Positions 16,262 to 26,181 are shown, counted from the stretch's first letter. The stretch: 64,000 bases of DNA from Halieaceae bacterium (GCA_028280635.1 JANQLM010000014.1:1-64000); one strand, 5' to 3'. Made by a program: numbers and translations. Notes: generated by a model not told the origin, from the sequence alone.

Positions 16262-17293
16262 ATGAATGCCGAACGCCCCATCGTACCCACCTCCGTCATC
16301 GTCCTTGCCGTGCTGGTGCTGCTGTTGGCGGCGGCCTGGGGGTACCTGTTCGGCTACCCGCCACCGCCGGTCAACCCGGACTGGGAAGTGGAGGCCGCTG
16401 AGACCATTCCCGAGGGCGCGTTGACAGTGCGCTACGCGGGTACCAGCACCCTGCTGTTCGACGACGGCGAGACCGCTTTCATGCTCGATGGCTGGTTCTC
16501 ACGGCCGCCGCCGTTTCAGGTGTTCTTCGGCAAAATCGAGCCGGATCTGGAGGCCATCAGCTACGGCCTCAAGGCGATGGACGTGGACAAGCTGGCTGCC
16601 GTGCTGCCGGTGCACTCGCACTACGACCACGCCATGGATACCCCGGAAGTGGCCCTGCGTACCGATGCCACTGTGTACGGCAGTGAGGCTACCGCCAACA
16701 TCTGCCGGGGCTGGGGGTTCCCCGAGGAGCGTATCGCCATCCTCGCTGACCGGGCGCCCTTCCAGCTCGGCGCTTTCACCATTACGCCCATCGAGTCGAA
16801 ACACTTCCAGTTCAACGACCCGGAGATGGTGGAGACCATGCTCACCGAGGCCGACATTCCCGAGCCGCTGGTGCCGCCGGCCTCGGCCTTTGATTACAAG
16901 CTGGGCAAGGCCTATGTGCTGCATATCGAACACCCCAAGGGCAGCATGCTGGTAATCGGCAGTGCCGGATTCGTGCCGGGACAACTGGAGGGTATCGAGG
17001 TGGATGTGTTGTTCGCCGGTGTCGGCGGCATCGGCTCCCAGACCGCCGGGTACCGTGAGCAGTACTGGCAGGAAACCGTAGAGACCGTGGACCCGGAGCG
17101 GCTGGTGCTGATTCACTGGGATTCCCTGACCGGGCCCATCGACCAGCCCATGACTGGCGAAGTCCGTATTGCCGGTTTTCTGGCGGCAGGTGCTGAGGAC
17201 ACGAAAGCTTTCCTGCAGGCCAAGGCCGATGCGAATCCTGGGCTACCGTTCCAAACCCTGCCGCGTTTCGCACCGGTTGTGCTGTTTCCCTGA
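16262..17293 (+). CDS. Membrane-anchored MBL-fold metallohydrolase
   Basis: 343 aa. An N-terminal hydrophobic span (VIVLAVLVLLLAAAWGYLFG) would anchor the protein with its catalytic domain in the periplasm. VHSHYDHAMD at about residue 117 is the HxHxDH metal motif, and LIHWDSLTG near the C-terminus holds a late His. The overall form resembles UlaG/NAPE-PLD-like beta-lactamase-fold hydrolases. Substrate unknown. It opens a plus-strand run with an ABA4-like gene and a second MBL gene. Confidence 0.85.
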   Translation: MNAERPIVPTSVIVLAVLVLLLAAAWGYLFGYPPPPVNPDWEVEAAETIPEGALTVRYAGTSTLLFDDGETAFMLDGWFSRPPPFQVFFGKIEPDLEAISYGLKAMDVDKLAAVLPVHSHYDHAMDTPEVALRTDATVYGSEATANICRGWGFPEERIAILADRAPFQLGAFTITPIESKHFQFNDPEMVETMLTEADIPEPLVPPASAFDYKLGKAYVLHIEHPKGSMLVIGSAGFVPGQLEGIEVDVLFAGVGGIGSQTAGYREQYWQETVETVDPERLVLIHWDSLTGPIDQPMTGEVRIAGFLAAGAEDTKAFLQAKADANPGLPFQTLPRFAPVVLFP

Positions 17294-17322
17294 TTACCCT
17301 TCCATAGTAACGATTGGAGCCC

Positions 17323-17769
17323 ATGATGAGCCCCGACCAGATCTATTCCATCCTGAATATCGCCGTGCTGCCCGCCTGGCTGCTGCTGGCGGTGCTGCCG
17401 CACCACAAGGTGACTCAGTATGCGATACACGCGGTGTGGATTCCGCTGCTGCTGGGCCCGCTGTACACCTGGGCGCTGTTCTTTGGGCCGCCGCCGGTAG
17501 ACGGGGCGGGTTTTGCCAATCTCGAGTCACTCATGAAGCTGTTCCAGAGTCCCTGGGCGGTGATCGCCGGCTGGGTGCACTACCTGGTGTTTGATCTGTT
17601 TATCGGCGCCTGGATCGTGCGCGACGCCAAACGCCAGGGCATCAACCACTGGCTGACGCTGCCGTTCCTGTTCGCCACCATGATGGCCGGCCCCCTGGGC
17701 CTGATGCTCTACCTGCTGTTGCGCACCGGCGTGTCGCGCTCAGTGCGTTTTGATGAGGCCCTGGCATGA
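17323..17769 (+). CDS. ABA4-like (DUF4281) membrane protein
   Basis: 148 aa from the ATG at 17323 (the track's start 9 bp earlier is a TTG). Four hydrophobic segments are visible. IYSILNIAVLPAWLLLAVLP, the central YLVFDLFIGAWIVRDA and the C-terminal GPLGLMLYLLLR are typical of the abscisic-acid-deficient-4-like family, which in plants affects carotenoid neoxanthin formation and in bacteria is uncharacterised. The stop overlaps the next start (ATGA), so it is translationally coupled to the MBL gene. Confidence 0.85.
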   Translation: MMSPDQIYSILNIAVLPAWLLLAVLPHHKVTQYAIHAVWIPLLLGPLYTWALFFGPPPVDGAGFANLESLMKLFQSPWAVIAGWVHYLVFDLFIGAWIVRDAKRQGINHWLTLPFLFATMMAGPLGLMLYLLLRTGVSRSVRFDEALA

Positions 17770-18635
17770 ATAGCGTTGTGAACCAACGCTGGCAGGTGGG
17801 CGAGGTCACCATCACCAAGCTGCTGGAGCTGGAAAGCGTGGGCGGCGGCGAGTGGATCCTGCCGGAGGCGAAGCCCGAGAATGTAAAGGGCATCGAGTGG
17901 CTCTATCCGGATTTCATGGACGAGCAGGGCCAGCTGCGCTTCAGTGTCCACGCGCTGGTGCTGGAGACCCCCTCCCTGACCATCGTGGTGGATACCTGTG
18001 TCGGCAACGACAAGGACCGACTGCCCTATAGGGCCTGGCACCAGTTGCAAACCGAGTTCCTGGAGGACTTCGCCGCGGCCGGTTTTGATCGTGAGACAGT
18101 GGACGTGGTGCTGTGCACCCACCTGCACGTGGACCATGTGGGCTGGAACACCATGCGGGTGAACGACGCCTGGGTACCCACCTTTCCCAATGCCCGTTAC
18201 CTGCTGGCCCGCGATGAGTTCGAACACTACCGCGATACCGACGAGGAGTTCAGCGCCACAGTGTTTGCCGACTCGGTGCAGCCGGTGTTCGATGCCGGGC
18301 TGGTGGACCAGGTGGAGACCAGCCACCAGGTGTGCGAGGAAGTGCGCCTGGTGCCGACGGTGGGCCATACCCCGGGGCATGTCAGTGTGCAGGTGGACTC
18401 CGGCGGCGCGCGGGCGCTGATCACCGGGGATATCGTTCATCACCCCTGCCAGCTCTCGCGGCTGCACTGGGAGAGCGCGGCAGACCACAATCCCCCGCAG
18501 GCCGAAGCCACACGCCGTGCGGTGATTGCCGAACATGCGGACACCCCGACCCTGGTAATCGGCACCCACTTTGCAGGTTACACCGGTGGCCACGTGGTCA
18601 GCGATGGCGACAGCTACCGTCTTGTAAAACCCTAA
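17766..18635 (+). CDS. MBL-fold metallohydrolase (lactonase-like subgroup)
   Basis: 289 aa, cytoplasmic. THLHVDHVGWN at about residue 119 is the HxHxDH metal motif. VGHTPGHVSVQV supplies the next His, ITGDIVHHP the bridging Asp and GTHFAGYTGGH the last His, giving a complete binuclear site. The arrangement matches the group that includes N-acyl-homoserine lactonases and alkylsulfatase-like hydrolases, but specificity cannot be assigned. Its start overlaps the ABA4-like stop by 4 bp, so the two are one unit. Confidence 0.88.
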   Translation: MNSVVNQRWQVGEVTITKLLELESVGGGEWILPEAKPENVKGIEWLYPDFMDEQGQLRFSVHALVLETPSLTIVVDTCVGNDKDRLPYRAWHQLQTEFLEDFAAAGFDRETVDVVLCTHLHVDHVGWNTMRVNDAWVPTFPNARYLLARDEFEHYRDTDEEFSATVFADSVQPVFDAGLVDQVETSHQVCEEVRLVPTVGHTPGHVSVQVDSGGARALITGDIVHHPCQLSRLHWESAADHNPPQAEATRRAVIAEHADTPTLVIGTHFAGYTGGHVVSDGDSYRLVKP

Positions 18636-18763
18636 GAAGTAGTGAAAACCACCGCCATTCTTAAAATTCCAGAGTAATTCACCGTTTTTCCTTGCTGTAC
18701 GTTTACTGCCAGAGTGTGACCTGGGCCGAATTTACTTAAACCGAGATGGTTTAAGCTGGGTCC

Positions 18764-20578
18764 ATGTCTGGAGGCAGTCGCTGCATAGGCCGGGTGGTTT
18801 GGTGCCTGGCGTCGCCCCTGGCGCTGTTTGCGCTGCTGTGGGCGGGGCCGACCGCCGCCAGCGATGAATCCTGCCTGGCCGATGCGCAGGGCAGTCAGCG
18901 GGACTTGCGCTGCTGGACCCTGGAGCATTCCATCACCCTGGACGGTAGCTGGCAGGTGCGCTCCGGCGAACTGCCGGAACGGGTCACCCCCGACTTTCTC
19001 ACCGAACCCGGCTGGGACCTGCTGCCGGTCACCCGCGCGTTGCAACAGCTCGGGCTGCCGTCGCTGGGTTCGCAGTTGAGCTACCAGGTTGAGCTTGAGC
19101 TACCCGCTGCCGATCTGCCTTTGTACCTGCGCCTGGGTGAGAGCTACAGCAATCTGCGGGTGTGGATTCTCGATGCCACGGGTGAACTGCAGTCGATTCA
19201 CCACAGCCACGAGGTGGCCACTGACCGGGTCGTGCGCCTGCCGACCCTGGCCGAAACCACCACCCTGTTGTTTCATGTGGAAAACACACTGCACCCGACC
19301 CTGGGTGGCATCACCCGGCCGCCGGAACTGGGCACCCATGAGATTCTCGAGAGCCGCATTCGCGCCGAGGTGATGTTTGGCGCCTTTTCCTGCGGCGCAC
19401 TGGTACTGCTGGCCTTGATCAACTGGAGTCTGTGGAGCGCTCGCAAGCACGACATGGCACCGCTGTATATCGCCCTGGCCGCGCTGGTCATGTGCGCGCG
19501 CATGCTGGATAGCGCGCGCCTGCTGCCGCTGCTGCTGCCGGACACTCCGTACTTCGTGCAGTGGCAGTTCGGCTGGTACACCATGGAGCTGTTTATCCTC
19601 ATCTGGGTGCTGTTTGTGCGCGCGCTGGCCCCCGCCGACGTGCCCGGCTGGCTGGTGTCGCTGACCGGCGCCCTGTGTTTCACGGTGATTGCCGGCAGCG
19701 TGGTGAGTGGTGATGCCGCGTCGATGATCCGTTGGGGTACCGTGAGCCGCGGCTACGGCCTGTTTGTTCTGATGCTGACGGGTTGGTACCTGATCAAACT
19801 GGTGCGTAAGCGGGAGGCGGTGACCAACTCGCTGTTTGCCAGCCTGCTGATTGCGGTGAGTGCGATGGCCTTCGATGTCGGCCTGCTGGCGCTGCGCATC
19901 ACCACGGTGCCCTCCATGTCCAACTACGCCTTTCTGTTGTTTGCGCTGTTGCAGACTATCGATATGAACCGGCGCTACCTTACCGCGCTGGCTGAGAGCG
20001 AAGCTCTGACCTACCGACTCGAAGAGCGGGTACACGAGCGCACCGAGGAGCTGACCCGGGCCAATGAGCGCCTGGCCCAGCAGGCGACCACCGACGGTCT
20101 CACCGGGCTCAAGAACCGGCGTGCCTTCAACGAGGTGTTCAGCCAGGAAATCAAGCGCCTGAAGCGGGGCGGTGAGGGCCTGTGCCTGGCGCTGCTGGAT
20201 ATCGACTTCTTCAAGTCCATCAATGACAGCCACGGACACGACGGCGGCGACCAGGTGCTGAAGAATGTGGCCCGGGTACTGGAAACGGAATTGCGCGCCA
20301 CCGACACGGTGGCACGGATCGGCGGCGAGGAATTCGCGGTGCTGTTGCCCACCCAGCAGGTGAGCGGCGCGCGGGCCCGCCTCGAGGAACTGCGTCAGCG
20401 TATCGCCAACTCCCCGCTGGAGGATGAAGACAAGCAGATCTCGGTAACGGTGAGCATCGGCCTGACGCGAGTGACGGCGGAAGACAGCATCAAGAAAGCC
20501 AGCAAGCGCGCTGACGATGCGCTGTATGCGGCCAAGCGCGGCGGCCGCAACCAGCTCCAGACCGCCGATGGCTTCTAG
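18764..20578 (+). CDS. Diguanylate cyclase with 7TMR-DISM sensor module
   Basis: 604 aa. A signal peptide (residues 1-33) is followed by an extracytoplasmic beta-rich domain (about 45-185) of the 7TMR-DISMED2 type, seven membrane spans (about 205-400), a short coiled coil (YRLEERVHERTEELTRANERL) and a GGDEF domain (about 440-600). The catalytic loop is intact (RIGGEEFAVLLP), as is the inhibitory I-site (RATD, five residues before GGEEF). The enzyme should make cyclic di-GMP from two GTP in response to an external ligand, with product inhibition. No adjacent partner is seen. Confidence 0.93.
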   Translation: MSGGSRCIGRVVWCLASPLALFALLWAGPTAASDESCLADAQGSQRDLRCWTLEHSITLDGSWQVRSGELPERVTPDFLTEPGWDLLPVTRALQQLGLPSLGSQLSYQVELELPAADLPLYLRLGESYSNLRVWILDATGELQSIHHSHEVATDRVVRLPTLAETTTLLFHVENTLHPTLGGITRPPELGTHEILESRIRAEVMFGAFSCGALVLLALINWSLWSARKHDMAPLYIALAALVMCARMLDSARLLPLLLPDTPYFVQWQFGWYTMELFILIWVLFVRALAPADVPGWLVSLTGALCFTVIAGSVVSGDAASMIRWGTVSRGYGLFVLMLTGWYLIKLVRKREAVTNSLFASLLIAVSAMAFDVGLLALRITTVPSMSNYAFLLFALLQTIDMNRRYLTALAESEALTYRLEERVHERTEELTRANERLAQQATTDGLTGLKNRRAFNEVFSQEIKRLKRGGEGLCLALLDIDFFKSINDSHGHDGGDQVLKNVARVLETELRATDTVARIGGEEFAVLLPTQQVSGARARLEELRQRIANSPLEDEDKQISVTVSIGLTRVTAEDSIKKASKRADDALYAAKRGGRNQLQTADGF

Positions 20579-20654
20579 TGCGGTAACAAGGTCTCCCGTT
20601 CCCCGTTCCAGAGCCTGATGGTGGCGCCGGCCCCCGCAGGCTAGTCCCGGTGCG

Positions 20655-21902
20655 TTAGAGCGCCCTATCAAGCGCTGCCAGTATCCGCTCCGCCTCTTCC
20701 ACGGTGTTGTAGTGCAGCAACGAGATGCGCACCACGCCGTCGGCGGGGTCGATGTCCATTGCCTCCAGCGCCCGCGGGGCGTAGAAATCGCCGTTCTCGG
20801 TGCCGATGCCGTCGGCCTGCAGGGCGGCCGCCACCACTGCGGAGCTGTGGGCCAGCGGCCGGAACGCGATAGTGGGCGCGCGGTCGCCGTCGCGGCAGTG
20901 GGGCTTGCCCAGCAGCTGCACCTTGCCGGAGTTACCCAGGTAGTCCAGCAGCGGCTCCGCCAATGCCCGTTCCTGGGCGGTGATCAGCTCGTACAGGGCC
21001 GCGCTGCGCGTCGCCCGGCCGTCCGCGGTGCTGCCGCCATGCTGCACATGCAGGGCCTCAAAGTAATCCAGCACCCCCTGGCAGGCGGCGATCTGCCCGT
21101 GCTGGGGGCCGGCGGGGTTGTAGCGTTTCGCCGGGTCGTCGCGATTGAAATAGTGGCCCTGGCCGTCCAGCTCCGCCGACAGCTCACTTTTCACATACAG
21201 CAGCCCCTGGTGAGGTCCGTACACCTTGTACAGGCTGAACATATAGACATCCACGCCCAGCGCTTTCACATCGGGGACGTGATGTGGGACATAGGACACT
21301 GCGTCCACGCAGACTTTTGCGGGGCTGCGGGCGTGAATCTGGCGGGTGATCTCCGCCACCGGGTTCACCGTGCCCATCAGGTTGGAGCTGTGGGTGAAGA
21401 ACACCCAGCGGGTGTTGTCATTGAGCAGCCGGTACAGGTCTTCCGGGTCCAGCAGGCCGGTCTCGGGGTCGACCGCCCACTCGCAGACTGTCGCCCCTTT
21501 TTCCTCGGCCTTGCGTGCCCAGGCGCCGATATTGGCCTCGTGATCCTGTTGGCAGATGATGATCTCGTCCCGCGGGCCCCAGCCCGCGCCCAGGGCCTGC
21601 GCCATCACATAGCTGTTGGCCGAGGTGGAGGGGCCCAGGGTCAGTTCCTTCGCATCCACATTCAGGGCGGCGGCCCAGTTGGCCCTGGCCCGGTCCATGG
21701 CCTCACCGGCCTCCCGGGAGGGCGTGAACTGGGAGTAGGGCTGCACCCGGGTATGGGTGTTGTAATGGTTGAGCAGCTCGATCACCGGGGCGGCTACAAA
21801 GCTGCCGCCGGCGTTGCTGCAGAACACCACTTCTGGATAGTCGGCGCACTGGGGAAACTGGGAGCGAACGTAGTCTAGGTTGAGCTTTGAATCGAGTGGC
21901 AT
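20655..21902 (-). CDS. Class V aminotransferase / cysteine-desulfurase-like PLP protein
   Basis: 415 aa from the ATG at 21902 (MPLDSKLNLDYVRSQFPQ); the track's extension upstream is not conserved in character. GPSTSANSYVMAQALG, QQDHEANIGAW and THSSNLMGTVNPVAEI are class V landmarks, and FSLYKVYGPHQGLLYVK contains the PLP lysine. It resembles the cysteine-desulfurase-like subgroup (SufS/Csd-related, VC1184 type) rather than IscS. No sulfur acceptor gene is adjacent, so its role is open. It is divergent from P450 no. 1 (about 100 bp between starts). Confidence 0.85.
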   Translation of the reverse strand: MPLDSKLNLDYVRSQFPQCADYPEVVFCSNAGGSFVAAPVIELLNHYNTHTRVQPYSQFTPSREAGEAMDRARANWAAALNVDAKELTLGPSTSANSYVMAQALGAGWGPRDEIIICQQDHEANIGAWARKAEEKGATVCEWAVDPETGLLDPEDLYRLLNDNTRWVFFTHSSNLMGTVNPVAEITRQIHARSPAKVCVDAVSYVPHHVPDVKALGVDVYMFSLYKVYGPHQGLLYVKSELSAELDGQGHYFNRDDPAKRYNPAGPQHGQIAACQGVLDYFEALHVQHGGSTADGRATRSAALYELITAQERALAEPLLDYLGNSGKVQLLGKPHCRDGDRAPTIAFRPLAHSSAVVAAALQADGIGTENGDFYAPRALEAMDIDPADGVVRISLLHYNTVEEAERILAALDRAL

Positions 21903-22003
21903 GGCGCTAGGGTCCGTACTGCAATGGGCGCCAAGATACCACCAAAGCGCGAGGGAAAATCGCTCGGGCACCTTTTTTGCGCCGCTTTCACTACACTTAA
22001 TTG

Positions 22004-23323
22004 ATGGCGCTCAAGAATCAGCTATTCAACCGGGCCAGCGTGGCCGCCCTGATGGTGCTGCGGCTATTGGACCGCTACGTCAGTGGCAGCAATCTGGGCC
22101 GCACCATCGAGGAGGCGCGCCGGGATCCGCACACCGGTTACCGCCACCTGCGCCAGCTCGGCCCGGTGGTGCGCTCCTACGCCAGCCGCGGCTGGTTGGT
22201 CACCCGGTTTGAGGCGGTGCAGGCCGCTTCCCGCGACCCGCGCTTCGGCAACGACATGCGCAAGAACCGCTTTCTTTCCACTGTGCTGCGCGCCGCCGCG
22301 GACGGCCGCCCGGTACCGGTGCTGGATAGCCCCTCCATGATCGTGCTGGACCCGCCGGACCATACCCGCCTGCGTCGGCTGGTCAGCCAGGGTTTTACCA
22401 ACCGCTATGTGCAGACCCTGGCGCCGAGGATCGAGCGCATCGTTGCGCAGTGCCTGGCCGGTCTGGATGGCGAGGGTGAGGTGGATATCGTTGAGCACCT
22501 GGCGCGGCCGCTGCCCGCTATCGTTATCGCCGAGATGCTGGGGCTGCCGGAAGCCGACCGCGAACAGTTTCGGGTCTGGGCCCAGCAGATGCTGGGTATT
22601 ACCGCCGTCGGTGAGCCGCAATTGATTGAGCAGGCTACCATTGCCAACGAAGAGCTGGTGGATTACCTGAAGGGCATTATCGAGCAGAAACGCCAGCAGC
22701 CGGATGACGACATCATCAGCCAGCTTATTGTGGCAGAGGAGGAGGGTGACCGGCTGACCGCCGATGAGATGTACTCCACCTGCACCCTGTTGCTGAACGC
22801 CGGCCACCTTACCACCACCAGCCTGATTGGCTCCGGCCTGTGGCTGCTGCTGCGCCACCCGGAGCAGCTTGAGAAGCTGCGCGCCGACCGCGGCCTGATG
22901 GACAACGCTATTGAGGAGATGCTGCGCTACGAGGCCCCGGTGCAGTTTACTCCGCGTTTTGCGCTGGAAGACATGAGCTTCTACGGCCAGCGCATCCGCA
23001 AGAACCAGCTCGTGCTGCTGATGGTCGCCTGCGCCAACCGCGATGAGGCCGCCAATCCCAACCCGGGCCTGTTCGATATCACCCGCGAGGAAATCAATCA
23101 CGTCGCCTTCGGTCATGGCATCCACCTCTGCCTGGGTCTTGCCCTGGCGAAGCTGGAAGCGAAGATCGCCTTCAACGCCATCCTCGACCGCTTCGATTCC
23201 CTGGAGCTCATCGACCGCGAGCCACCCTGGGCCCAGAACGCCCTGGTGCGGGGGCCGGATCGTTTGCTTGTTCGCTACCGGGTCGGCGGTGCAGAGGCGC
23301 TGCCGCAGGCGGCTACTAGTTGA
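22004..23323 (+). CDS. Cytochrome P450 (no. 1 of four)
   Basis: 439 aa from the ATG at 22004 (a TTG lies one codon earlier). DPPDHTRLRRLVSQGFT is the bacterial C-helix motif, EEMLRYEAPVQ contains ExxR, and AFGHGIHLCLGLALAKLE is the heme loop with the ligand Cys near residue 376. The I-helix reads LLLNAGHLTTTS: the usual acidic residue before the conserved Thr (AG-x-[DE]-T) is Leu, which may change proton delivery. The protein is soluble class I type and needs separate ferredoxin partners not found here. Its 3' end overlaps the DUF885 gene tail to tail by 8 bp. Confidence 0.93.
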   Translation: MALKNQLFNRASVAALMVLRLLDRYVSGSNLGRTIEEARRDPHTGYRHLRQLGPVVRSYASRGWLVTRFEAVQAASRDPRFGNDMRKNRFLSTVLRAAADGRPVPVLDSPSMIVLDPPDHTRLRRLVSQGFTNRYVQTLAPRIERIVAQCLAGLDGEGEVDIVEHLARPLPAIVIAEMLGLPEADREQFRVWAQQMLGITAVGEPQLIEQATIANEELVDYLKGIIEQKRQQPDDDIISQLIVAEEEGDRLTADEMYSTCTLLLNAGHLTTTSLIGSGLWLLLRHPEQLEKLRADRGLMDNAIEEMLRYEAPVQFTPRFALEDMSFYGQRIRKNQLVLLMVACANRDEAANPNPGLFDITREEINHVAFGHGIHLCLGLALAKLEAKIAFNAILDRFDSLELIDREPPWAQNALVRGPDRLLVRYRVGGAEALPQAATS

Positions 23324-25103
23324 ACGCCATCCCCTCATAGGGATTTGGTCCGCCGGCGGCGATCCAGGCGTCCAGTTCGTCTTCCAGCACCCACAGCGGC
23401 ACCGAGCGCAGGCCGAGGATCTTGTCATGGAAGTAGCGCTGGTCGAAGTCGGTGCCCAGGGTGTCTTCCGCCTTGGCGCGTTTTTCGCGGATCAGCATTT
23501 CCCCCAGCTTGTAGGCCAGTGCCTGGCCGGGCCAGGAGATGTAGCGGTCGATCTCGGTGGTAATCTCGTGTTCTGACATGGCGGCGTTGTCGCGCAGGTA
23601 GGCCAGGGCCTGCTCGCGGCTCCAGCCGAACTGGTGCACGCCGGTGTCGATCACCAGCCGGCAGGCGCGCCACATTTCGTAGGTGAGCTGGCCAAAGCGC
23701 TCGTAGGGGGTGCGGTAGATGCCGATCTGGCCGCCCAGCCACTCGGTGTACAGGCCCCAGCCCTCGCCATAGCCGGAGAAATAGTTGTAGGCCCGGAACT
23801 CCGGTATCTCTCCCGGCGCCTCCCGGGAAATCGCGGCCTGCAGCGAATGCCCCGGCGAGCACTCATGCAGGGTGAGCGCCGGCAGCGTGTACAGCGGTCG
23901 CGCCGGCAGGTTGTAGGTATTCATCAGGCAGCGACCGTAGCCGCCACGGCCGCCGGTGTAGATCGGTGCGATAGCGTCCGGCACCGGGGCAATGGTGTGG
24001 CGCTTGCGGGGCAGGAAGCCCAGCACCTTGTCGAGCTGGGCGGCCATGCGCTTGTCCACATAGGCGGACACGCCCATCAGTTCATCCGGCGTTTTGGCAT
24101 AGAACTGCGGGTCGCTGCGCAGGAACTCAAAGAACTCGGGCAGCTCACCGGGGAACTCCACTTCCACCAGGATGGCCTGCATTTCGGCCCTGATGCGCGC
24201 CACCTCTGCCAGGCCCTTGTCGTGAATCTCCCGGGGTGTGAGGTTCAGGGTGGTAAAGCCGCGAATCTGGGCCTGGTAGAACGCCTCGCCGTCGGGCAGC
24301 TCGCTGGCCGCCAGCTCGGTGCGGGCCCCGGGCAGGTACTCCTCGCGCATAAATACCAGCAACTGGGTGTAGGCCGGCACCACCGACTCATCGATAGCGG
24401 CCAGCACCTCGGCGGTGATGCGCTCGCGCTCCTCGCCGGTCATGTTGGCCGGGAAATGGCCCAGGGGCACTGCGAAGGGGTTGTCCCTGCCCGTGGCGAT
24501 GTAGGCCTCAATGGAGACATCCCGGCCCGCCAGGGTAATGGCGGGCGGTGTATAGCCGCGCTCCAGCCCGGCACGCATATTGACCTGGTTCTGTTCAAAG
24601 TAACGCGGCAGGTCGTACAGGCGCCCCAGGTAGCGTCGGTAGGCGGCGAGGTCATCAAAGCCCGAGGCCTGGGGGTGCAGGCCGCCCCAGAAGAAGGTAT
24701 CGGAGTTTAGTGGCGCTTCATAAGTACGATAGCGGGCATCGCTGGCCAGCGTGGAGACAATCTGCTCGAACACCGCTGCGTTGATACGCTCTTCGTCACT
24801 CAACTCCTCGCGGGGAATGGTGGCCAGTTCGGCCAGTGCCGCATCCCAGTAGGCGAGCCGTTCAGCGTAGGCCGCCGGCGAGACATCCGGCAGGTGGTCG
24901 GCGTCCACCCAGTCACCCATCGTATTGCGCATCTGCGCCTGCTGGTCCTGGCGCCAGGCCCACTCCCGTTCATACAGGGCCTTGAGCTGCGCATCGGCGC
25001 CTTTTTCTTCACTGGCAGGGGATGCGGGATTCGCAACGGGTAATTCGGAGACAGAGCACGCGGTCAGCAGCAGCGTTACAAGCGTGAAGCGGAGCAGGGG
25101 CAT
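23316..25103 (-). CDS. DUF885 family lipoprotein (putative metallopeptidase)
   Basis: 595 aa. LLLTACSVSE at the N-terminus is a lipobox, so the mature protein is a lipoprotein. TLHECSPGHSLQ is the HExxxGH-type motif of DUF885, followed by YNYFSGYGEGWGLYTEWLG, the family's conserved GEGWGLYxE block, which supplies further metal ligands in a zincin-like arrangement. Length and motif order are typical. Substrates of bacterial DUF885 proteins are mostly unknown; some cleave peptides. It converges with P450 no. 1 with an 8-bp overlap. Confidence 0.88.
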   Translation of the reverse strand: MPLLRFTLVTLLLTACSVSELPVANPASPASEEKGADAQLKALYEREWAWRQDQQAQMRNTMGDWVDADHLPDVSPAAYAERLAYWDAALAELATIPREELSDEERINAAVFEQIVSTLASDARYRTYEAPLNSDTFFWGGLHPQASGFDDLAAYRRYLGRLYDLPRYFEQNQVNMRAGLERGYTPPAITLAGRDVSIEAYIATGRDNPFAVPLGHFPANMTGEERERITAEVLAAIDESVVPAYTQLLVFMREEYLPGARTELAASELPDGEAFYQAQIRGFTTLNLTPREIHDKGLAEVARIRAEMQAILVEVEFPGELPEFFEFLRSDPQFYAKTPDELMGVSAYVDKRMAAQLDKVLGFLPRKRHTIAPVPDAIAPIYTGGRGGYGRCLMNTYNLPARPLYTLPALTLHECSPGHSLQAAISREAPGEIPEFRAYNYFSGYGEGWGLYTEWLGGQIGIYRTPYERFGQLTYEMWRACRLVIDTGVHQFGWSREQALAYLRDNAAMSEHEITTEIDRYISWPGQALAYKLGEMLIREKRAKAEDTLGTDFDQRYFHDKILGLRSVPLWVLEDELDAWIAAGGPNPYEGMAFN

Positions 25104-25345
25104 GGCGGGTATCCGTGGTCACAATACCCAGACCATACGCCACCGGACGCAGCCCTGGCTATGCGGGCGAGGACAGATGGGTCGTGAAAAAGTTCCCCGT
25201 AGAGTCGACAAAAACCTGGTTCAGCGACTTTGGTCACAAAACTAGTCTTTACCAGCATTCTGCCTGATCTCTTGACACATGTGGCTCGTAAATTTCCTGG
25301 AGCTCACAAGGCTCGCCCCTGATGTAATTTCTGAGAGGTAACTTC

Positions 25346-26134
25346 ATGAAGAATACGACCATCCTGGCCCGCGGAGCGCTAGGCGTCATGCTTATGTCTG
25401 CACCACTGGTGCAGGCGGCAGATGTCTATGTTGGCGCCACCTACGGCATTGTTGATATGGACGACATCGATACCGACGGTAACTTCACTTCTGATTTCAC
25501 CACCGGCACCGTGACGGGTGTTAACCCGCCGCTGACCATCCCCGCCGGAGAGCCTGTGAACTGGAACACTGAACTGGATGACGGCGATGGCTTTGGCCTG
25601 GTGTTCGGTGTTCAGTTCGAACTGTTCCGCGCTGAGATCGAGTACTCATACACCAGCAACGATGTTGACTCCCACGACGGTGTCACCGCGGCGGGTATCG
25701 GCCTGGACGGCATCGATGCCGGCGTGTTGCTGACGGGGAATGTCGGCGACCTCGGCACCACCGTGGGCCAACTGGTGGGCAACGGCCAGGGTGAAGTGGA
25801 AACCTCCACCTTCTTCCTGAATGGTTACTACGACTTCAAGAACAGCACCAACTGGACTCCGTTCCTGGGTGCGGGCATCGGCTACGCCAATGTCGAGATC
25901 GACTACTCTCCCTCCAACGTCGGCATTATCGATGATGACGACGATGTCTTCGCCTGGCAGATCATGGGCGGCGTGAGCTACGCCATCAACGAGCAGTTCG
26001 AGATTACCGGTTCCATCCGCTATCGCGAGACCGATGAAGCCGAGTTCAATTCCGACCTGCTGCCGGCGGAGTTCGACATCGAAACCGAGACCCTGATCTA
26101 CGATGTGGGGATTCGCTACAACTTCAGCATCTGA
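25346..26134 (+). CDS. Outer-membrane beta-barrel protein
   Basis: 262 aa. A signal peptide ends at VQAA-D. The mature chain alternates hydrophobic and polar residues with strand motifs such as FGLVFGVQFELFRAEIEYSYTS, FFLNGYYDF, FLGAGIGYANVEIDYS and a C-terminal IYDVGIRYNFSI, the pattern of an eight-stranded OmpA/OmpW-like barrel (OMP_b-brl type). Acidic loops (DDDDD, DVDSHDG) may bind cations. The gene is monocistronic, with a strong intrinsic terminator after its stop, which suits high expression. Confidence 0.85.
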   Translation: MKNTTILARGALGVMLMSAPLVQAADVYVGATYGIVDMDDIDTDGNFTSDFTTGTVTGVNPPLTIPAGEPVNWNTELDDGDGFGLVFGVQFELFRAEIEYSYTSNDVDSHDGVTAAGIGLDGIDAGVLLTGNVGDLGTTVGQLVGNGQGEVETSTFFLNGYYDFKNSTNWTPFLGAGIGYANVEIDYSPSNVGIIDDDDDVFAWQIMGGVSYAINEQFEITGSIRYRETDEAEFNSDLLPAEFDIETETLIYDVGIRYNFSI

Positions 26135-26158
26135 CCCTACCGGTTCATAGTGCTTTTG

Positions 26159-26181
26159 AGGGCCCCGTGGGGCCCTTTTTT
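26159..26181 (+). terminator. Rho-independent terminator of the outer-membrane protein gene
   Basis: A perfect 7-bp GC stem (GGGCCCC, loop GT, GGGGCCC) is directly followed by TTTTTT. It lies about 25 bp after the stop codon at 26134, on the plus strand. Confidence 0.93.

Noticed and set aside
19100-20671. 523-aa minus-strand ORF opposite the diguanylate cyclase
   Set aside because: Antisense shadow with His/Gln-rich composition; the GGDEF gene is certain.
22064-23428. 454-aa minus-strand ORF opposite P450 no. 1
   Set aside because: Antisense shadow; the P450 motifs are complete in the plus frame.
25272-25277. TTGACA upstream of the outer-membrane protein as a -35 box
   Set aside because: No acceptable -10 hexamer lies 16-18 bp downstream (TAAATT is only 11 bp away).
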